This document shows, piece by piece, positions 54,993-64,000 of a DNA stretch of 64,000 nt. Made by a program: the position numbers and the translations under genes. Location of the stretch: positions 111,614 to 175,613 of the forward strand of contig JACQAG010000006.1 in the NCBI GenBank assembly GCA_016195085.1, written 5' to 3'. The DNA comes from Pseudomonadota bacterium (GTDB taxonomy: Bacteria; Pseudomonadota; Alphaproteobacteria; SHVZ01). Each line of letters starts with the position of its first letter. The first letter of the stretch is position 1. The notes below the pieces were generated by a model, which did not search any database, had not been told where the DNA came from, and worked only from the letters and a program-made list of their open reading frames with translations.

Positions 54993-56357
54993 TCAGGGAC
55001 TTCCGCCCAGCGGAGCGTCGGCAAAATACCCGGTCCAGGCAAACCAGTATGCGAGATGACCGGGAAGCCGCGGCAAGCTCTGCCCGGCCGGCCCGAGCAA
55101 TGCCGCTTCGGTCGCAAGCCAGGTTTCGTCGCCGGCAATGAGGTGGTCATGATCAGCGCCGGCGATGAAGCGACGGCCGCCCGATTCATAGGCGCGGGCG
55201 CCGGATCCGTCGGCCTCGCCGACGATGACCAGGTCCAGAAGGCCGACGGAATCATTCACGACCGCGCCGCCTGAGAATCGAGACAAAGGCCACGCCATGG
55301 ACCCACCGGGAACCCGCAATCCGAAGACGCGGTCCTTGGGTTTGAGGCGGCCGTCCGGCACGAGCGCCGGAAACATGAGCTTCGGGCTCGCGAAGTAATC
55401 GCGGTAAGCGACGCCGGGCCCATAGTCCCTTACGAAGCCGGTGTCGAGGGCGAGCACCGTCGTATTCGGGTGCCGCCGATACCATTCCTGCCATGACGTC
55501 GTGACCAACGGCAGAACGGTAAGCACGACGCCCGAGCCAACGAGCGGACCGATGGCGGGCCGACCGGTGAACTGGTTCCAAAGCGAGCGCGTGTCCCGGT
55601 CATACATCAGCTTGTTGGAGCGATAGAGCAGACCGGAGGTGCCGAATGTGAGCGGCTGCTCCCGACCGCTCACCCTCCCATCGAACAGGATGCCGGCGCC
55701 GCAGAGCGTGCAATAGGCGAGGCTCACCGGAACGCCGCCGACGACGTCGTTCACCATCTCGTGCCAGTTGACGATGCGAAGCGGATAAGCCCGTTCCTCG
55801 CCGTTCAGCTCGACCCCGAAGACCTGATCGTCGGGATTGAGATAGCTCGCCGCATCGGCCGCGATCATGGTCGGATGATCGAGGGCAGGAATGCCGTCCG
55901 GGACGACGCCTCCCCAGGCGATCTCCTCCAGGCGGATGGTATGGGGACTATCGGCCGTAAGAAAACTCAGAAAATCCGGGTTGATCGCCTGCAGGACGTC
56001 GGCGAGGAATAGGCCATAGCTCGGGTCCGGAGCGATTTCCGGGTGTGCCTGTTGCCAAATCATCCAGTCAAACCAATCGTCTCCGGCGCGCTCTCCGGCA
56101 AGCTTGGCGAGCCCGTCCACGACCAGCGCATAGCGGGCGGCCGGCACGAACCGCAAAATCTGGACGAGCGGCGCGATCGCGCCCGGGCCGCCATTTTCCA
56201 CGAGCCAGGCGATGGCGCCCGCGCGATCGCCGGCGGTCAGCCCGATCGCCTGGCGAGCATGGGTGTAAACAGCCGAGCCTTCCGCAGCGACATGGCCGAC
56301 CTTCACCGCGAAGAGCAGCACCCCTATGACGAGAAGTGTCGCGAATGAACGTGGCAT
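54993..56357 (-). CDS. DUF3179 domain-containing secreted protein
   Basis: 454-aa protein with an N-terminal signal/anchor (FATLLVIGVLLFAVKVGHVAA), a helical repeat-like section and a DUF3179 domain with SLAYCTLCGAGILFDG, YRSNKLMYDRDTRSLWNQFTGRPAIG. The CxxC pair in the domain may bind metal or be redox active. DUF3179 has no assigned activity. It stands next to the AhpD-like gene, perhaps both in redox protection. Confidence 0.82.
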   Translation of the reverse strand: MPRSFATLLVIGVLLFAVKVGHVAAEGSAVYTHARQAIGLTAGDRAGAIAWLVENGGPGAIAPLVQILRFVPAARYALVVDGLAKLAGERAGDDWFDWMIWQQAHPEIAPDPSYGLFLADVLQAINPDFLSFLTADSPHTIRLEEIAWGGVVPDGIPALDHPTMIAADAASYLNPDDQVFGVELNGEERAYPLRIVNWHEMVNDVVGGVPVSLAYCTLCGAGILFDGRVSGREQPLTFGTSGLLYRSNKLMYDRDTRSLWNQFTGRPAIGPLVGSGVVLTVLPLVTTSWQEWYRRHPNTTVLALDTGFVRDYGPGVAYRDYFASPKLMFPALVPDGRLKPKDRVFGLRVPGGSMAWPLSRFSGGAVVNDSVGLLDLVIVGEADGSGARAYESGGRRFIAGADHDHLIAGDETWLATEAALLGPAGQSLPRLPGHLAYWFAWTGYFADAPLGGSP

Positions 56358-56437
56358 GCCGCTCGGGATCTCAGCCGCGGGTGGAGCCTAGCGCCGCGCC
56401 TGGCCTTCGCGTCATCAAATACTCTTGATTGGCGTCG

Positions 56438-57535
56438 CTACTCCCGCGCGGCCGCAAACGCATCGAGGCCGAGCTCGGCTCGGTAATCAGCCGAAATCTT
56501 GGCTTTCTCGGCCTCGAGGGGAATTCCCGTCGCATCGGCGACGCGATCGATGGCATTGAACAAGCCGATCACGCCGGCAGCATCGACCAAGGCCTCGGGG
56601 CCCAAACGGTTGAGGACCTTGCCGCGCAGATCGTTCAGCCTGGCGTCATCCTGGCCGAGCGCCGCCTCGGCGAGGTCGACGAGAAGGCGGCCATGGGGCA
56701 CGCCGCCATCGCCCTCGCCGGCACCTAGCAACAGGCTCAGATCGTAAGATTCGCCGCTATGCTCGCTGCTCGCACGGAGCAAGTTGCCATGGTTGGTCGT
56801 TCAATAAAGACATCGGTTGAGAGCCGATACGCGACCGGCGAGGAGCTCAATCTGAGTATGAGTAATGGCGCGGTATTCCCGTCCAAAATCGCGCATCGCC
56901 GGCCCTGGGAGATATTGATGCTCGACCAGGTCGAAGAAGCCACGCACCGCATCGGGGACCAGGCTCATCGCCTTATGAATGTTCGCAGGAGCCCGATCGG
57001 AGGGATACATCCCCGCCTCCTCCGCGCTGGCATCCTCGGGCTCGACCCAATCGATCCACGCGCCGCCGGCCCTTGCACCCTCGGGCTGGCGTTGCGTGGG
57101 TGCGCCTGCGACGGGGATTGGGAGTTCTCGCTGTCTCGTTCCGACACCCTTCGCGAAGGTATCGATTGCGACCGTTTCGGCAACGATGTCGATCAGCTCC
57201 ACGTAGCGCTCCATAGTCAGCCCCGAAGCCGACAACCTCTGCATCCATGAGCGCGAGAGGCGGGCTGGGTCGGTCCGGATGCGATGAATGGCATCCACCG
57301 CTGCTAGAGGCAGCTGGCCCAGATGGTCATGGGCGCCCAGCAAAGCGTCCGGCGACAGCGCGGCTTTCCGCTTGCGGCATAGAAGGCAGTCATCGGCGTG
57401 GCGCGTCTCGGCGGCAATGGCGATACGCTCGCTGCCGGTCCACCAGGTGCCCGGGCGCGCCAGACGCCGCCACGCACGCGCATGCGCGGCCGTCAAGTCG
57501 GCACGAACGCTCAGCGCAGCAGTAACGCTTGGCAT
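56438..57535 (-). CDS. AhpD-like/carboxymuconolactone-decarboxylase-fold protein, probable selenoprotein
   Basis: The ATG at 57535 (GGGAGAG site 7 bp upstream) starts a frame that meets TGA at 56803-56801 and continues without change to 56438: 365 residues with Sec at 245. The residues around it, E230-X11-C242-X2-U245-X3-H249, are exactly the AhpD peroxidase signature with Sec in place of the second Cys. The second half (RGKVLNRLGPEALVDAAGVIGLFNAIDRVADATGIPLE) is normal for the family. A hairpin stands 18 nt after the UGA. N-terminal domain has CLLC. If no selenium machinery exists in the genome it would be a broken gene. Confidence 0.75.
56766..56782 (-). promoter_or_regulatory. SECIS-like hairpin downstream of the in-frame UGA
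   Basis: In the mRNA: UUGCUC-CGUGC-GAGCAG, five Watson-Crick pairs and one GU pair with a 5-nt loop containing GU, beginning 18 nt after the UGA. The loop GU is about 26 nt from the UGA, within the 16-37 nt range described for bacterial SECIS elements. Confidence 0.5.
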
Positions 57536-57909
57536 AGATGTTCTCTCCCTCGACTCAACGAGCATTGAATATTGGCGAGCGAGCGGGCGCGATAGGCTTG
57601 GTAAAAGCGGATTAGCCGGTCGGCGAGCGGCAGGCTGCGATCGGCGATCAATCGATCCCACTCAGCGTTCCGACTGTCTCCGATACGGACCTGGAACACC
57701 CGATCGATGATGGCTTGCTTGGATGGGGAGTGGCGGTAGAGCAAAGCTTGGGTGACTCCGAGACGCTCGGCGAGCGCTCGCGTGGTGCCGGAGAAGCCGG
57801 CTTCCGCAAAGAAGGCTGCGCCTTCGGCCAGGATCTTCGCCTCGCGCTCGCCCTGCTCGAGGCGCCGCCGAGGCTCGGCAACCTCCTTTCGCCGCGGTCT
57901 GGACCTCAC
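57511..57909 (-). pseudogene. TetR family regulator, C-terminally truncated
   Basis: 132 aa instead of about 190-210. Complete TetR helix-turn-helix (ILAEGAAFFAEAGFSGTTRALAERLGVTQALLYRHSPSKQAII) but the ligand-binding domain ends after FYQAYRARSLANIQ, and the tail overlaps the start of the AhpD-like gene by 25 bp. Either a decayed gene or a DNA-binding stump. Confidence 0.65.
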
Positions 57910-58107
57910 GATGCCGCCTCAACCCGCTGGAATCGCGCCGGCATTCCGTATCGGCTCAATGAGCCGGCCGGGTACCGGACCCTCCGGCAGAGCACCCGCG
58001 GCGCAAGCGACCGGATCCGCTCTAATCGTCGACAAATCGTCATTGTTCAGACAGTCTTCTCGAGGGGTGTCGACCGACGGAAGCGACGTCTGCGAGCAGG
58101 GGGACAC

Positions 58108-58773
58108 ATGCCGTATCCACCGGAGCGCCGCGGACAGACTCGAGCGCGAATCATACGGAGCGCCCAGGCACTCTTCAATCGCCATGGCTTCACCGGTGTC
58201 TCGATTGACGACGTGATGGAGCATGCCGGCCTCACGCGCGGTGGCTTCTATAGCTATTTCCGCACGAAGAGCGAGCTGTACGCGGAGGCTGTCGCCCTCG
58301 CATTGGCGGTGACACCGTGGTCGCGCTGGGACGGAGTGAGTGTCGATTTCGCCGCACGCGATGCGGCAAGGCAGGTCGTGGATGCGTACCTATCCCGCGA
58401 GCACTTCAGCGATGTCGAGGGCAGCTGCCCCATGGTCACGCTTCCGGGTGACGTGGCTCGCAGCGGCAAGACCGTTCGACGCGCCTTCGAGAACGTTTTC
58501 AAGTCTATGGCCGATCTCTTCAAGGAGAGTTTGAAACGCGAAGGGCGAGCCGATCGCAACCGCGCGCTTGCGATCGCTGGGATCTGCGTCGGCGGGATGG
58601 TCGTAGCACGCTCGGTCGAGAGTGCCGCGCTCGCCGACGCGATCCGCACCGCCGCGAGGAAGACGGCTCTTCAATTGGGCGGGTGGAGCGAAGACGGGAC
58701 CATCGATGGTCGTGGACAGGCCTCTACGCGCCCAGAGCCCCGCAATCGCCGCCGCCGCACCCTTCGGAAGTAG
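58108..58773 (+). CDS. TetR family transcriptional regulator
   Basis: 221-aa regulator. MPYPPERRGQTRARIIRSAQALFNRHGFTGVSIDDVMEHAGLTRGGFYSYFRTKSELYAEA is the complete helix-turn-helix domain; the C part is of the AcrR type with EGSCPMVTLPGDVARSG. ATG at 58108 with an AGGGGG site; the longer frame upstream is antisense to the truncated TetR gene. Confidence 0.9.
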   Translation: MPYPPERRGQTRARIIRSAQALFNRHGFTGVSIDDVMEHAGLTRGGFYSYFRTKSELYAEAVALALAVTPWSRWDGVSVDFAARDAARQVVDAYLSREHFSDVEGSCPMVTLPGDVARSGKTVRRAFENVFKSMADLFKESLKREGRADRNRALAIAGICVGGMVVARSVESAALADAIRTAARKTALQLGGWSEDGTIDGRGQASTRPEPRNRRRRTLRK

Positions 58774-58869
58774 TCCCGCATCGCTCTGCTGAATTGCCGA
58801 CGTTGTCTCTGCACGAGGTGCCCATGGGACCCACGCGGAAGACGACGTCCCTGTGTCGGACGCTGCGCC

Positions 58870-59781
58870 TCAGACCGCCTTCATGTGCACCCGCGCCCAG
58901 TCGGCGAAGCTCGTAAAGCCACCCGGTACCAGGGCGTTGGCGGCAGCGATGTACCGCTCGTGCTCGGGGCCGAAATAGGTGTGCTCCGCAAAGTACTGGA
59001 ACATCTCTCGCATTTCATGGGCGCCATCATAGAGACCGTCGTAGACGTCGGGGGGCACTCGCGACACCTGCAGCTTGTGCCCTTGCGCGTTCAGGGTGCC
59101 GACAAAGTCGTTGAAGGAGTAAACGCCGCCGCATACGCCCAGATAGCTGCCGTCAGGCAAATGGTCACCTGCTGCGAACGCGGCGGCAACGGCGCGACCA
59201 ACCTCGGTGGCGTCGCCGGCATGCATCACGCGCGCGGCCGGATCGATGGGCAACGCCCAGCCGCGGCCGCCGTTCGGCAGCGGCTGGGGCGGCATCATCG
59301 TGACAAAGTTCTGGTAGTACATTGGCGGCATTACGAATGTGTGGCGCGGGAATCCGGCCGCCTCGACGACTGCGTCGACCCGGGCCTTCCCAGTGAAGTG
59401 CGCGACCTTGACGCGCCCGGCCGTCAGCGTCCCGCAGTCGGGCAATGTCGACCAGATGAGGTGCTTGACCCCGGCCGCACGGGCGGTCTGCACGGCCACG
59501 GTGCCGATCTCGGTCTCACGCGGCATCTGCGCTGGATCCCAGAAATTGGTCACGACGAAGGCGCCATACGCCCCCTCGAACGCAGAGCGGAGGCTACTCT
59601 GGTCGAAGAGATCAGCCTTGACCACCGCGGCTCCGCGCGCCGCCAGTGCCCGCGCCACATCGCCCGTGGGATTGCGGCTGGCAACACGCACAGAAAACCT
59701 GTCCGCACCCATGAGCGCGTCAACGACGCCACCACCCTGTAAGCCCGTGGCACCGAGTACCGTCACGATTCGCTTGGTCAT
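58870..59781 (-). CDS. NmrA-like NAD(P)-binding protein
   Basis: 303-aa atypical SDR of the NmrA group. Dinucleotide motif VTVLGATGLQGGGVV, RVASRNPTGDVARALAARGAAVVKADLFD. Active-site YxxxK is not evident, so it may be a redox sensor or reductase. Start at 59781 fits the GGAG spacing better than 59784. Convergent with the TetR gene. The 540 bp behind it (59782-60321) show no gene. Confidence 0.88.
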   Translation of the reverse strand: MTKRIVTVLGATGLQGGGVVDALMGADRFSVRVASRNPTGDVARALAARGAAVVKADLFDQSSLRSAFEGAYGAFVVTNFWDPAQMPRETEIGTVAVQTARAAGVKHLIWSTLPDCGTLTAGRVKVAHFTGKARVDAVVEAAGFPRHTFVMPPMYYQNFVTMMPPQPLPNGGRGWALPIDPAARVMHAGDATEVGRAVAAAFAAGDHLPDGSYLGVCGGVYSFNDFVGTLNAQGHKLQVSRVPPDVYDGLYDGAHEMREMFQYFAEHTYFGPEHERYIAAANALVPGGFTSFADWARVHMKAV

Positions 59782-60321
59782 CATCGTCTCCTCGCACCGG
59801 ATACGCCGCGGTCTCGCGCGCAGAGTGCGCCACTCTAGTTGGGCACTGTGCTCCGAGCCCAAAAGCCATCCTTCCAATTTATGTTCAAGGACATATTCTG
59901 CCGGCGCAGTAGCCTTTCGTGGGGCAAGTGGCTCCTTCGTCCGATCAATCCGCGCGATCAGGCATCGATACTAGACGCGAGGCTCAGCTTCATCCGTGTG
60001 AATGCGTGCTGAAGGCCGGGCTGTTGCAGCGTCATGCAGCCGGGGGCCAGGTGGCGGCGGAATGCGATTTCTCGGGATGCGGTTACTTCCTCGGAACGTT
60101 GAAATTGCCAAATGGCGTGCACGTTCCATTGCAGCGTTACGCATTTCATGAAGTGTGCCGGTTCCGTCACTCTAAAATCGTCGACGCAATCAGTACCTGA
60201 GACGACGCCCGATCGACACCGCCGAGAACGTCCGCCACCGCAAAGCAATGGGCGTCAACATTTCCCTTGGCTCAGCAAGCGGACCTGAAGCCCCGGAAGT
60301 TCCTTAGGACACGCTCTTTTG

Positions 60322-60517
60322 AGCCCCGCCTTGGGACAAATCTGGGACAGTGCAGTGCGAATTGATCTGCATCGATCTGCATCGATCTGCACCGTACTGC
60401 ACTGATCGCGTTAACCTTTGCCTCCCCTGCCCCAAGGTTTCCGCGGGTCTGATTCGCTCTTGAAAACCGGCAGACCTGCAAGGGTCTCGTGGGTTCGAAT
60501 CCCACCCCATCCGCCAA
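60322..60517 (+). repeat. Distal arm + tRNA-Ser 3'-half repeat 5
   Basis: GGGACA at 60334 and 60345, the most regular iterons (GATCTGCATC three times in a row, last variant GATCTGCACC), GTTAACC, then the tRNA half 60459-60517. Confidence 0.88.
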
Positions 60518-60607
60518 TCTCGACCCTGCCCGATGCGGGAGTAGTGGGGCGCGAGGTTCGCGTGGCGATGCGCGCCTATTGCCCGGCTGAATCTCGCGGT
60601 AAAATCG

Positions 60608-62302
60608 ATGAAATTCGGCATCGCTGGGTGGAGTCCCGTGGTAGGCGCGCCAGCATCGGCTACGGAGTTCGACGTCGTCGTGGCGGGGTCCGGTGCCGCG
60701 GGACTCGCCGCCGCACTGACCGCCGCCCGTGGCGGGCTCTCAGTGCTGATCCTCGAAAAGAGCGACAAGCTTGGCGGCACCAGCGCCATGTCCGGCGCCG
60801 GCACCTGGATTCCGGCGAACCATCTGGCGAAGGCCGCCGGACTCGCGGACAGCCCCGAGGAAGCGCTGACCTATCTCCGGGCAACCGCCCCGAAGGGATG
60901 GCAGACCGCGGAGGACGCCCTCTGGCGAGCCTTTGTTGATAACGCGCCGCGCCTGCTCGAGTTCGTGGAACGGGAGACGCCGCTGCGTTTCGAACTCATT
61001 GCGGAACCTGATCCGATCGCCGAGCGCCCCGGCGGCAAGCTCAGAGGGCGCATGCTCTCGACCCTGCCGCTGTCGCGGCGGATCGTCGGCCGGTACGGCG
61101 CGCTGATCCGCCGCTCGACGCTTCCCCACCTCCTCACCTATCGCGAAACGATCGAGCTCGATCCCTATCATCGCCCCATCGCCGTCGTGCTGCGCTTGCT
61201 TCCAAAGCTTGCCCGGCGCTGGCTCTCCGGCAGCGCCGCCCAGGGCAATTCGCTGGTCGTCGGCCTGCTCAAAGGATGCCTCGACCTTGGCTGCCGCATC
61301 GAGCTCGGCGCCCGTGTCGTCGAACTGATAACCGAGACGCAAGGCGGCCGGATCGTTGGCGTCGTCGTCGATCAGCAGGAGGTGCGGACCCGGTTCACCG
61401 CGCGTCGCGGCGTCGTCCTGGCGACGGGCGGCTTCGAATGGAGCCACGAGCTGTTTACCCGGTATTTTCCCGGGCCTATCGACCGCATCGGCAGCCCGCG
61501 CAGCAATACAGGCGATGGGCAGCGGTTGGCGCAGAGTGTCGGCGCCAGGCTCGATCGCATGGACCAGGCCAACATCTACCCCAATATTCCGGCGCGCTAC
61601 GAGGGCCGGCGCCACGGCATGCCTGCGACGTTTCAGGCCGAGCCCCATGCCATCCTGGTGGATCGCAACGGCCGGCGCTTCATCAGTGAATACGACTACA
61701 ACATCGGCGAGGCGATCGATCGACGCGACCCGGCGAGCGGCGAGCCGATGCATCTGCCCTGCTGGGTGATCGGGGATAGTCGCTATCTCAGCCGCTCGCC
61801 AATGCTGCGCTGGTATGCCCGCAACGAGCCGTCATGGATTCATAGAGTCTCGAGCTTGGCCGAGCTTGCCAAGAAGATCGGCGTGCCGGCCGATGCGCTT
61901 GCTGAAACCGTCGCCCGGTTCAACGCCTTCTGCGCAGCCGGCCGAGACGCTGACTACCAGCGTGGCGAATCTACGTGGCAGCGCTACAAGTCCGGCTGGG
62001 ACAACCCCAACGCGCCCAATCCGACGCTGGGGCCGATCGAGCAGCGCCCGTTCGTCGCTTTGTCCTTCAACCGATCGACCGTTGGTACCAAGGGCGGGGC
62101 GCGAACGAATGAGCGCGGCCAGGTTCTGCGACCGGATGGCAGCGTCGTCGCCGGCCTGTTTGCCGCCGGCAACGTCATGGCCAATCCGATCGGCACGCGC
62201 GCGGTCGGCGCCGGCACCACGATTGGCCCCTGCATGACCTGGGGCTATATCTGCGGCCAAACTCTGATGATGGAAAATCCGCCGGCGATGGGGCACCATT
62301 GA
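60608..62302 (+). CDS. FAD-dependent oxidoreductase, 3-ketosteroid delta1-dehydrogenase-like
   Basis: 564-aa flavoprotein. FAD motif EFDVVVAGSGAAGLAAALTAARGG followed by EKSDKLGGTSAMSGAGTWIP (the usual GGT(S/T)AxSGG region), an internal substrate domain with Tyr-rich RTIELDPYHRP-like segment, and C-terminal GLFAAGNVMANPIGTRAVGAGTTIGPCMTWGYICG. Probably dehydrogenates a steroid- or terpenoid-like ring, or reduces an enone; inferred. First gene after repeat 5. Confidence 0.88.
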   Translation: MKFGIAGWSPVVGAPASATEFDVVVAGSGAAGLAAALTAARGGLSVLILEKSDKLGGTSAMSGAGTWIPANHLAKAAGLADSPEEALTYLRATAPKGWQTAEDALWRAFVDNAPRLLEFVERETPLRFELIAEPDPIAERPGGKLRGRMLSTLPLSRRIVGRYGALIRRSTLPHLLTYRETIELDPYHRPIAVVLRLLPKLARRWLSGSAAQGNSLVVGLLKGCLDLGCRIELGARVVELITETQGGRIVGVVVDQQEVRTRFTARRGVVLATGGFEWSHELFTRYFPGPIDRIGSPRSNTGDGQRLAQSVGARLDRMDQANIYPNIPARYEGRRHGMPATFQAEPHAILVDRNGRRFISEYDYNIGEAIDRRDPASGEPMHLPCWVIGDSRYLSRSPMLRWYARNEPSWIHRVSSLAELAKKIGVPADALAETVARFNAFCAAGRDADYQRGESTWQRYKSGWDNPNAPNPTLGPIEQRPFVALSFNRSTVGTKGGARTNERGQVLRPDGSVVAGLFAAGNVMANPIGTRAVGAGTTIGPCMTWGYICGQTLMMENPPAMGHH

Positions 62303-62315
62303 GCCGAGCGCCGCG

Positions 62316-62465
62316 CTAGGCATCGGGCCGCAACGCCTCGTGGATCCGTTCCATCACCCAGCGGTTCTTGGGCCACACCTCGACCTCGATCTCCGGTTGC
62401 TGCGCGCGAAGCTCCGGAATCCATCCCGCAGGATCATCGATGGGACAATTGAAGAGCACTCTCAT
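62316..62465 (-). pseudogene. N-terminal fragment of a D-2-hydroxyacid dehydrogenase
   Basis: 49-codon frame beginning MRVLFNCPIDDPAGWIPELRA, as in glyoxylate/hydroxypyruvate reductase A-like proteins of about 310 aa, that ends after QQPEIEVEVWPKNRWVMER. It lies 9 bp behind the SDR and would have been the next gene of that operon before a deletion. Confidence 0.5.
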
Positions 62466-62474
62466 TGGGCCGGC

Positions 62475-63230
62475 TCAGCCCATCGATAGACCGCCATTGA
62501 CCCTGAGTGTCTGGCCCGTGATGTACGCGGCTTCATCGGAGGCGAGGAACGCCATGGCGGCCGCGATCTCCTCCGGCTTGCCGTAGCGCTGCATCGGCAC
62601 TAGCTTGAGCGCGGCGGCGAGGCCGGCCTGATCGATCGCTCCGAGCATCTCCGTCGCGATGTATCCCGGGGATACGGCATTCACCGTCACCCCGAACGGC
62701 GCAGCCTCGGCAGCGATCGGCCGCAGCATCATTGTGATACCGCCCTTCGATGCTGTGCAGACCGAGTACTTGTTGCCGCCGAAGTCGGCGATCTCGGTGA
62801 TGCAGGAACCGGTCGCAATGATGCGACCTGTGCGACGCTCAATCATGTGCGGAAGCGCCGCCCGGGTTACGTTGAAGAAGCCGGTGAGATTGGTACCGAT
62901 GGCCCGCTCCCAATCCTCATCCGTACTTTCCATGAAGGGTCTATCGATGATGATGCCGGCGTTGCTGACGAGGATATCGAGCTTGCCGAATGCATCGACG
63001 GTTCCCTTGATGAGCCGCTCGGCGTCACGGCGTCTGGAGACATCGGCCCGGATGACAATGGCCTCGCCGCCGAGGTTGCGGATCTCCTGGGCGACAGCAT
63101 CTGCCTTCGTCCGGTTCGCCACGCAGTTCACGACCACCCTCGCACCGTCGCTGGCAAAGCGCAGCGCCACCGCCCGCCCGATGCCGCGCGAGCTGCCGGT
63201 GATGATGGCCGACTTGTCCTTGAGCGTCAT
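62475..63230 (-). CDS. SDR family protein (3-oxoacyl-ACP reductase-like) with Tyr-to-Cys active site
   Basis: 251-aa classical SDR. Cofactor loop TGSSRGIGRAVALRF, NAG in LVSNAGIIID, active-site Ser in IIATGSCITE, C-terminal ITGQTLRVNGGLSMG. Where the family has YxxxK (typically YTASKGG), this protein reads CTASKGG: codon TGC instead of TAC. The change would remove the general acid/base, so activity is doubtful. Its neighbours suggest an oxidoreductase for an acyl or ring substrate. Confidence 0.85.
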   Translation of the reverse strand: MTLKDKSAIITGSSRGIGRAVALRFASDGARVVVNCVANRTKADAVAQEIRNLGGEAIVIRADVSRRRDAERLIKGTVDAFGKLDILVSNAGIIIDRPFMESTDEDWERAIGTNLTGFFNVTRAALPHMIERRTGRIIATGSCITEIADFGGNKYSVCTASKGGITMMLRPIAAEAAPFGVTVNAVSPGYIATEMLGAIDQAGLAAALKLVPMQRYGKPEEIAAAMAFLASDEAAYITGQTLRVNGGLSMG

Positions 63231-63583
63231 GGCGTTACCCTCCTTGCAGGCGCTCGAAAGCAGTGGTGGTGTGGCATCGGCACTAGGCCTCGGCGTCGTC
63301 GACTCGCATCATGCAATATGCCGCCTGACAGAGCCCTACGAAGCTCTAGATTGCGCGCTCCTCGCCGCGTGGCTTGGCGCTTCGGCCGTGCCCCTTGCAG
63401 GACATAGCCGATGAGGCGGCAGGTTCCCGCCAGCGACGGCGCGATCACGCTACGAGCGCGGCGAAGCAACACCACTCTCGGCGGTGGTCAATCTATTCCG
63501 GCTTCTGGAAAAAGCACACCGAACTACTGAAGGAGCTTGCGCAACCCGGAAAGCCCGAGCGGCTATGCCCGGCATTAAGCGCT

Positions 63584-63770
63584 CTTGGGACAGTCTTGCG
63601 ACAGTGCGGCGTGAATTGATCTGCATCGCTCTGCATCGATCAGCACCGTTCTGCACTGATCCTGTTAACCTTTGCCGCCCCTGCCCTAGTGTTTCCGCCG
63701 GTCTGATTCGTTCTTGAAAACCGGCAGACCTGCAAGGGTCTCGTGGGTTCGAATCCCACCCCATCCACCA
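63584..63770 (+). repeat. Distal arm + tRNA-Ser 3'-half repeat 6
   Basis: First GGGACA at 63587, the second box changed (GCGACA at 63598), iterons, GTTAACC, then the tRNA half 63712-63770 ending ATCCACCA (one change). The 230 bp behind it to the end of the window show nothing that I recognise, but the next cassette would start here. Confidence 0.85.
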
Positions 63771-64000
63771 GCCGCTTAGCACGGACCTTTTCGACCCGTT
63801 AGCTGAGAAATTGGCAGGTTTCCCACCGCGAGAGTGATGAGTTCCGCTAAGTCCGCTTTGTGCCATGGGACTAAACCGCTTTCGCGGTAGAGCGCTGCAC
63901 GCAGGCGTGTGCCTGAGGCGATCAGCGGGGCAATAACGGTCAAGGAGCGTCTTGTCTGAGGATCGGGTTGTTCGACCCACCCTCAGCACAGGAGCATCCC

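Larger units (their letters stand above)
54711..60517. mobile_element. Cassette 5: DUF3179, AhpD-like selenoprotein, TetR and NmrA genes, no integrase
   Basis: 5.8 kb between tRNA 3'-half copies 4 and 5. Contains a truncated regulator and long gene-free stretches (54711-54992; 59782-60321), signs of decay; no recombinase. Confidence 0.6.
60518..63770. mobile_element. Cassette 6: flavoprotein dehydrogenase and SDR, no integrase
   Basis: 3.25 kb between tRNA 3'-half copies 5 and 6. Holds one intact flavoprotein, an SDR with an altered active site and a truncated dehydrogenase; 63231-63583 holds no supportable gene. Confidence 0.6.

Noticed and set aside
59919..60200. 93-aa plus-strand ORF between the NmrA gene and repeat 5
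   Set aside because: Composition and ribosome site are weak and no family is recognisable; the stretch is treated as gene-free.
63227..63412. Short plus-strand frame beginning MALPSLQALESSGG
   Set aside because: It opens at the SDR start codon on the other strand, and I could not match it to a family with any confidence.

Overview
The window reads as an alphaproteobacterial chromosome. The signs are high GC, the order lytic transglycosylase - rlpA - dacC - tmk - holB - metG - tatD - MBL hydrolase, and long catabolic operons of acyl-CoA and ABC-transporter genes. The species cannot be named from sequence alone; a Rhodospirillales- or Hyphomicrobiales-like soil or freshwater bacterium is an inference.

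Layout. (1) 1-15.2 kb is housekeeping core: the 3' part of groES, an inositol-phosphatase-like gene, a beta-hydroxyacid dehydrogenase, a YbaK-type deacylase, mazG, then a minus-strand block for translation, replication and cell wall (mltB-like, rlpA, dacC-like, tmk, holB, metG with a one-base frameshift, tatD, MBL hydrolase, GNAT). It is interrupted at 3.6-5.8 kb by an IS1595-type insertion with an 8-bp target duplication, carrying a small ORF and a HEPN-motif passenger gene. (2) At 15.2 kb stands an intact tRNA-Ser(UGA) followed by a tyrosine recombinase. From there to the end of the window, six copies of the 3' half of a serine tRNA (starting at the anticodon loop) appear at 18.5, 37.7, 44.0, 54.7, 60.5 and 63.7 kb. 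Five of them are preceded by the same roughly 130-bp arm: paired GGGACA boxes 11 bp apart, four 10-bp iterons and a GTTAACC box. They cut the region into cassettes: integrase + nucleotidyltransferase (3.3 kb), a 19-kb acyl-CoA/beta-oxidation and branched-chain-type transporter cluster, a sugar ABC transporter with a GntR regulator (6.3 kb), a peptide-type ABC transporter with RraA-like and deacylase genes (10.7 kb), a DUF3179/AhpD-like/TetR/NmrA cassette (5.8 kb), and a ketosteroid-dehydrogenase-like flavoprotein with an SDR (3.3 kb).

How it works together. Only the cassette next to the intact tRNA has an integrase, and it looks youngest. The others resemble integrase-less (CIME-like) catabolic modules accreted at one tRNA gene, an integron-like arrangement built from tRNA halves. 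Cargo is almost all uptake plus catabolism, each transporter sitting with enzymes that could act on its substrate.

The most notable single genes are an AhpD-like protein whose in-frame UGA falls exactly at the second position of the CxxC redox motif (E-X11-C-X2-U-X3-H) with a SECIS-like hairpin behind it (probable selenoprotein), and a family-5 solute-binding protein whose lobes are in circularly permuted order behind a normal signal peptide. Both were read from sequence only; no database search was possible.
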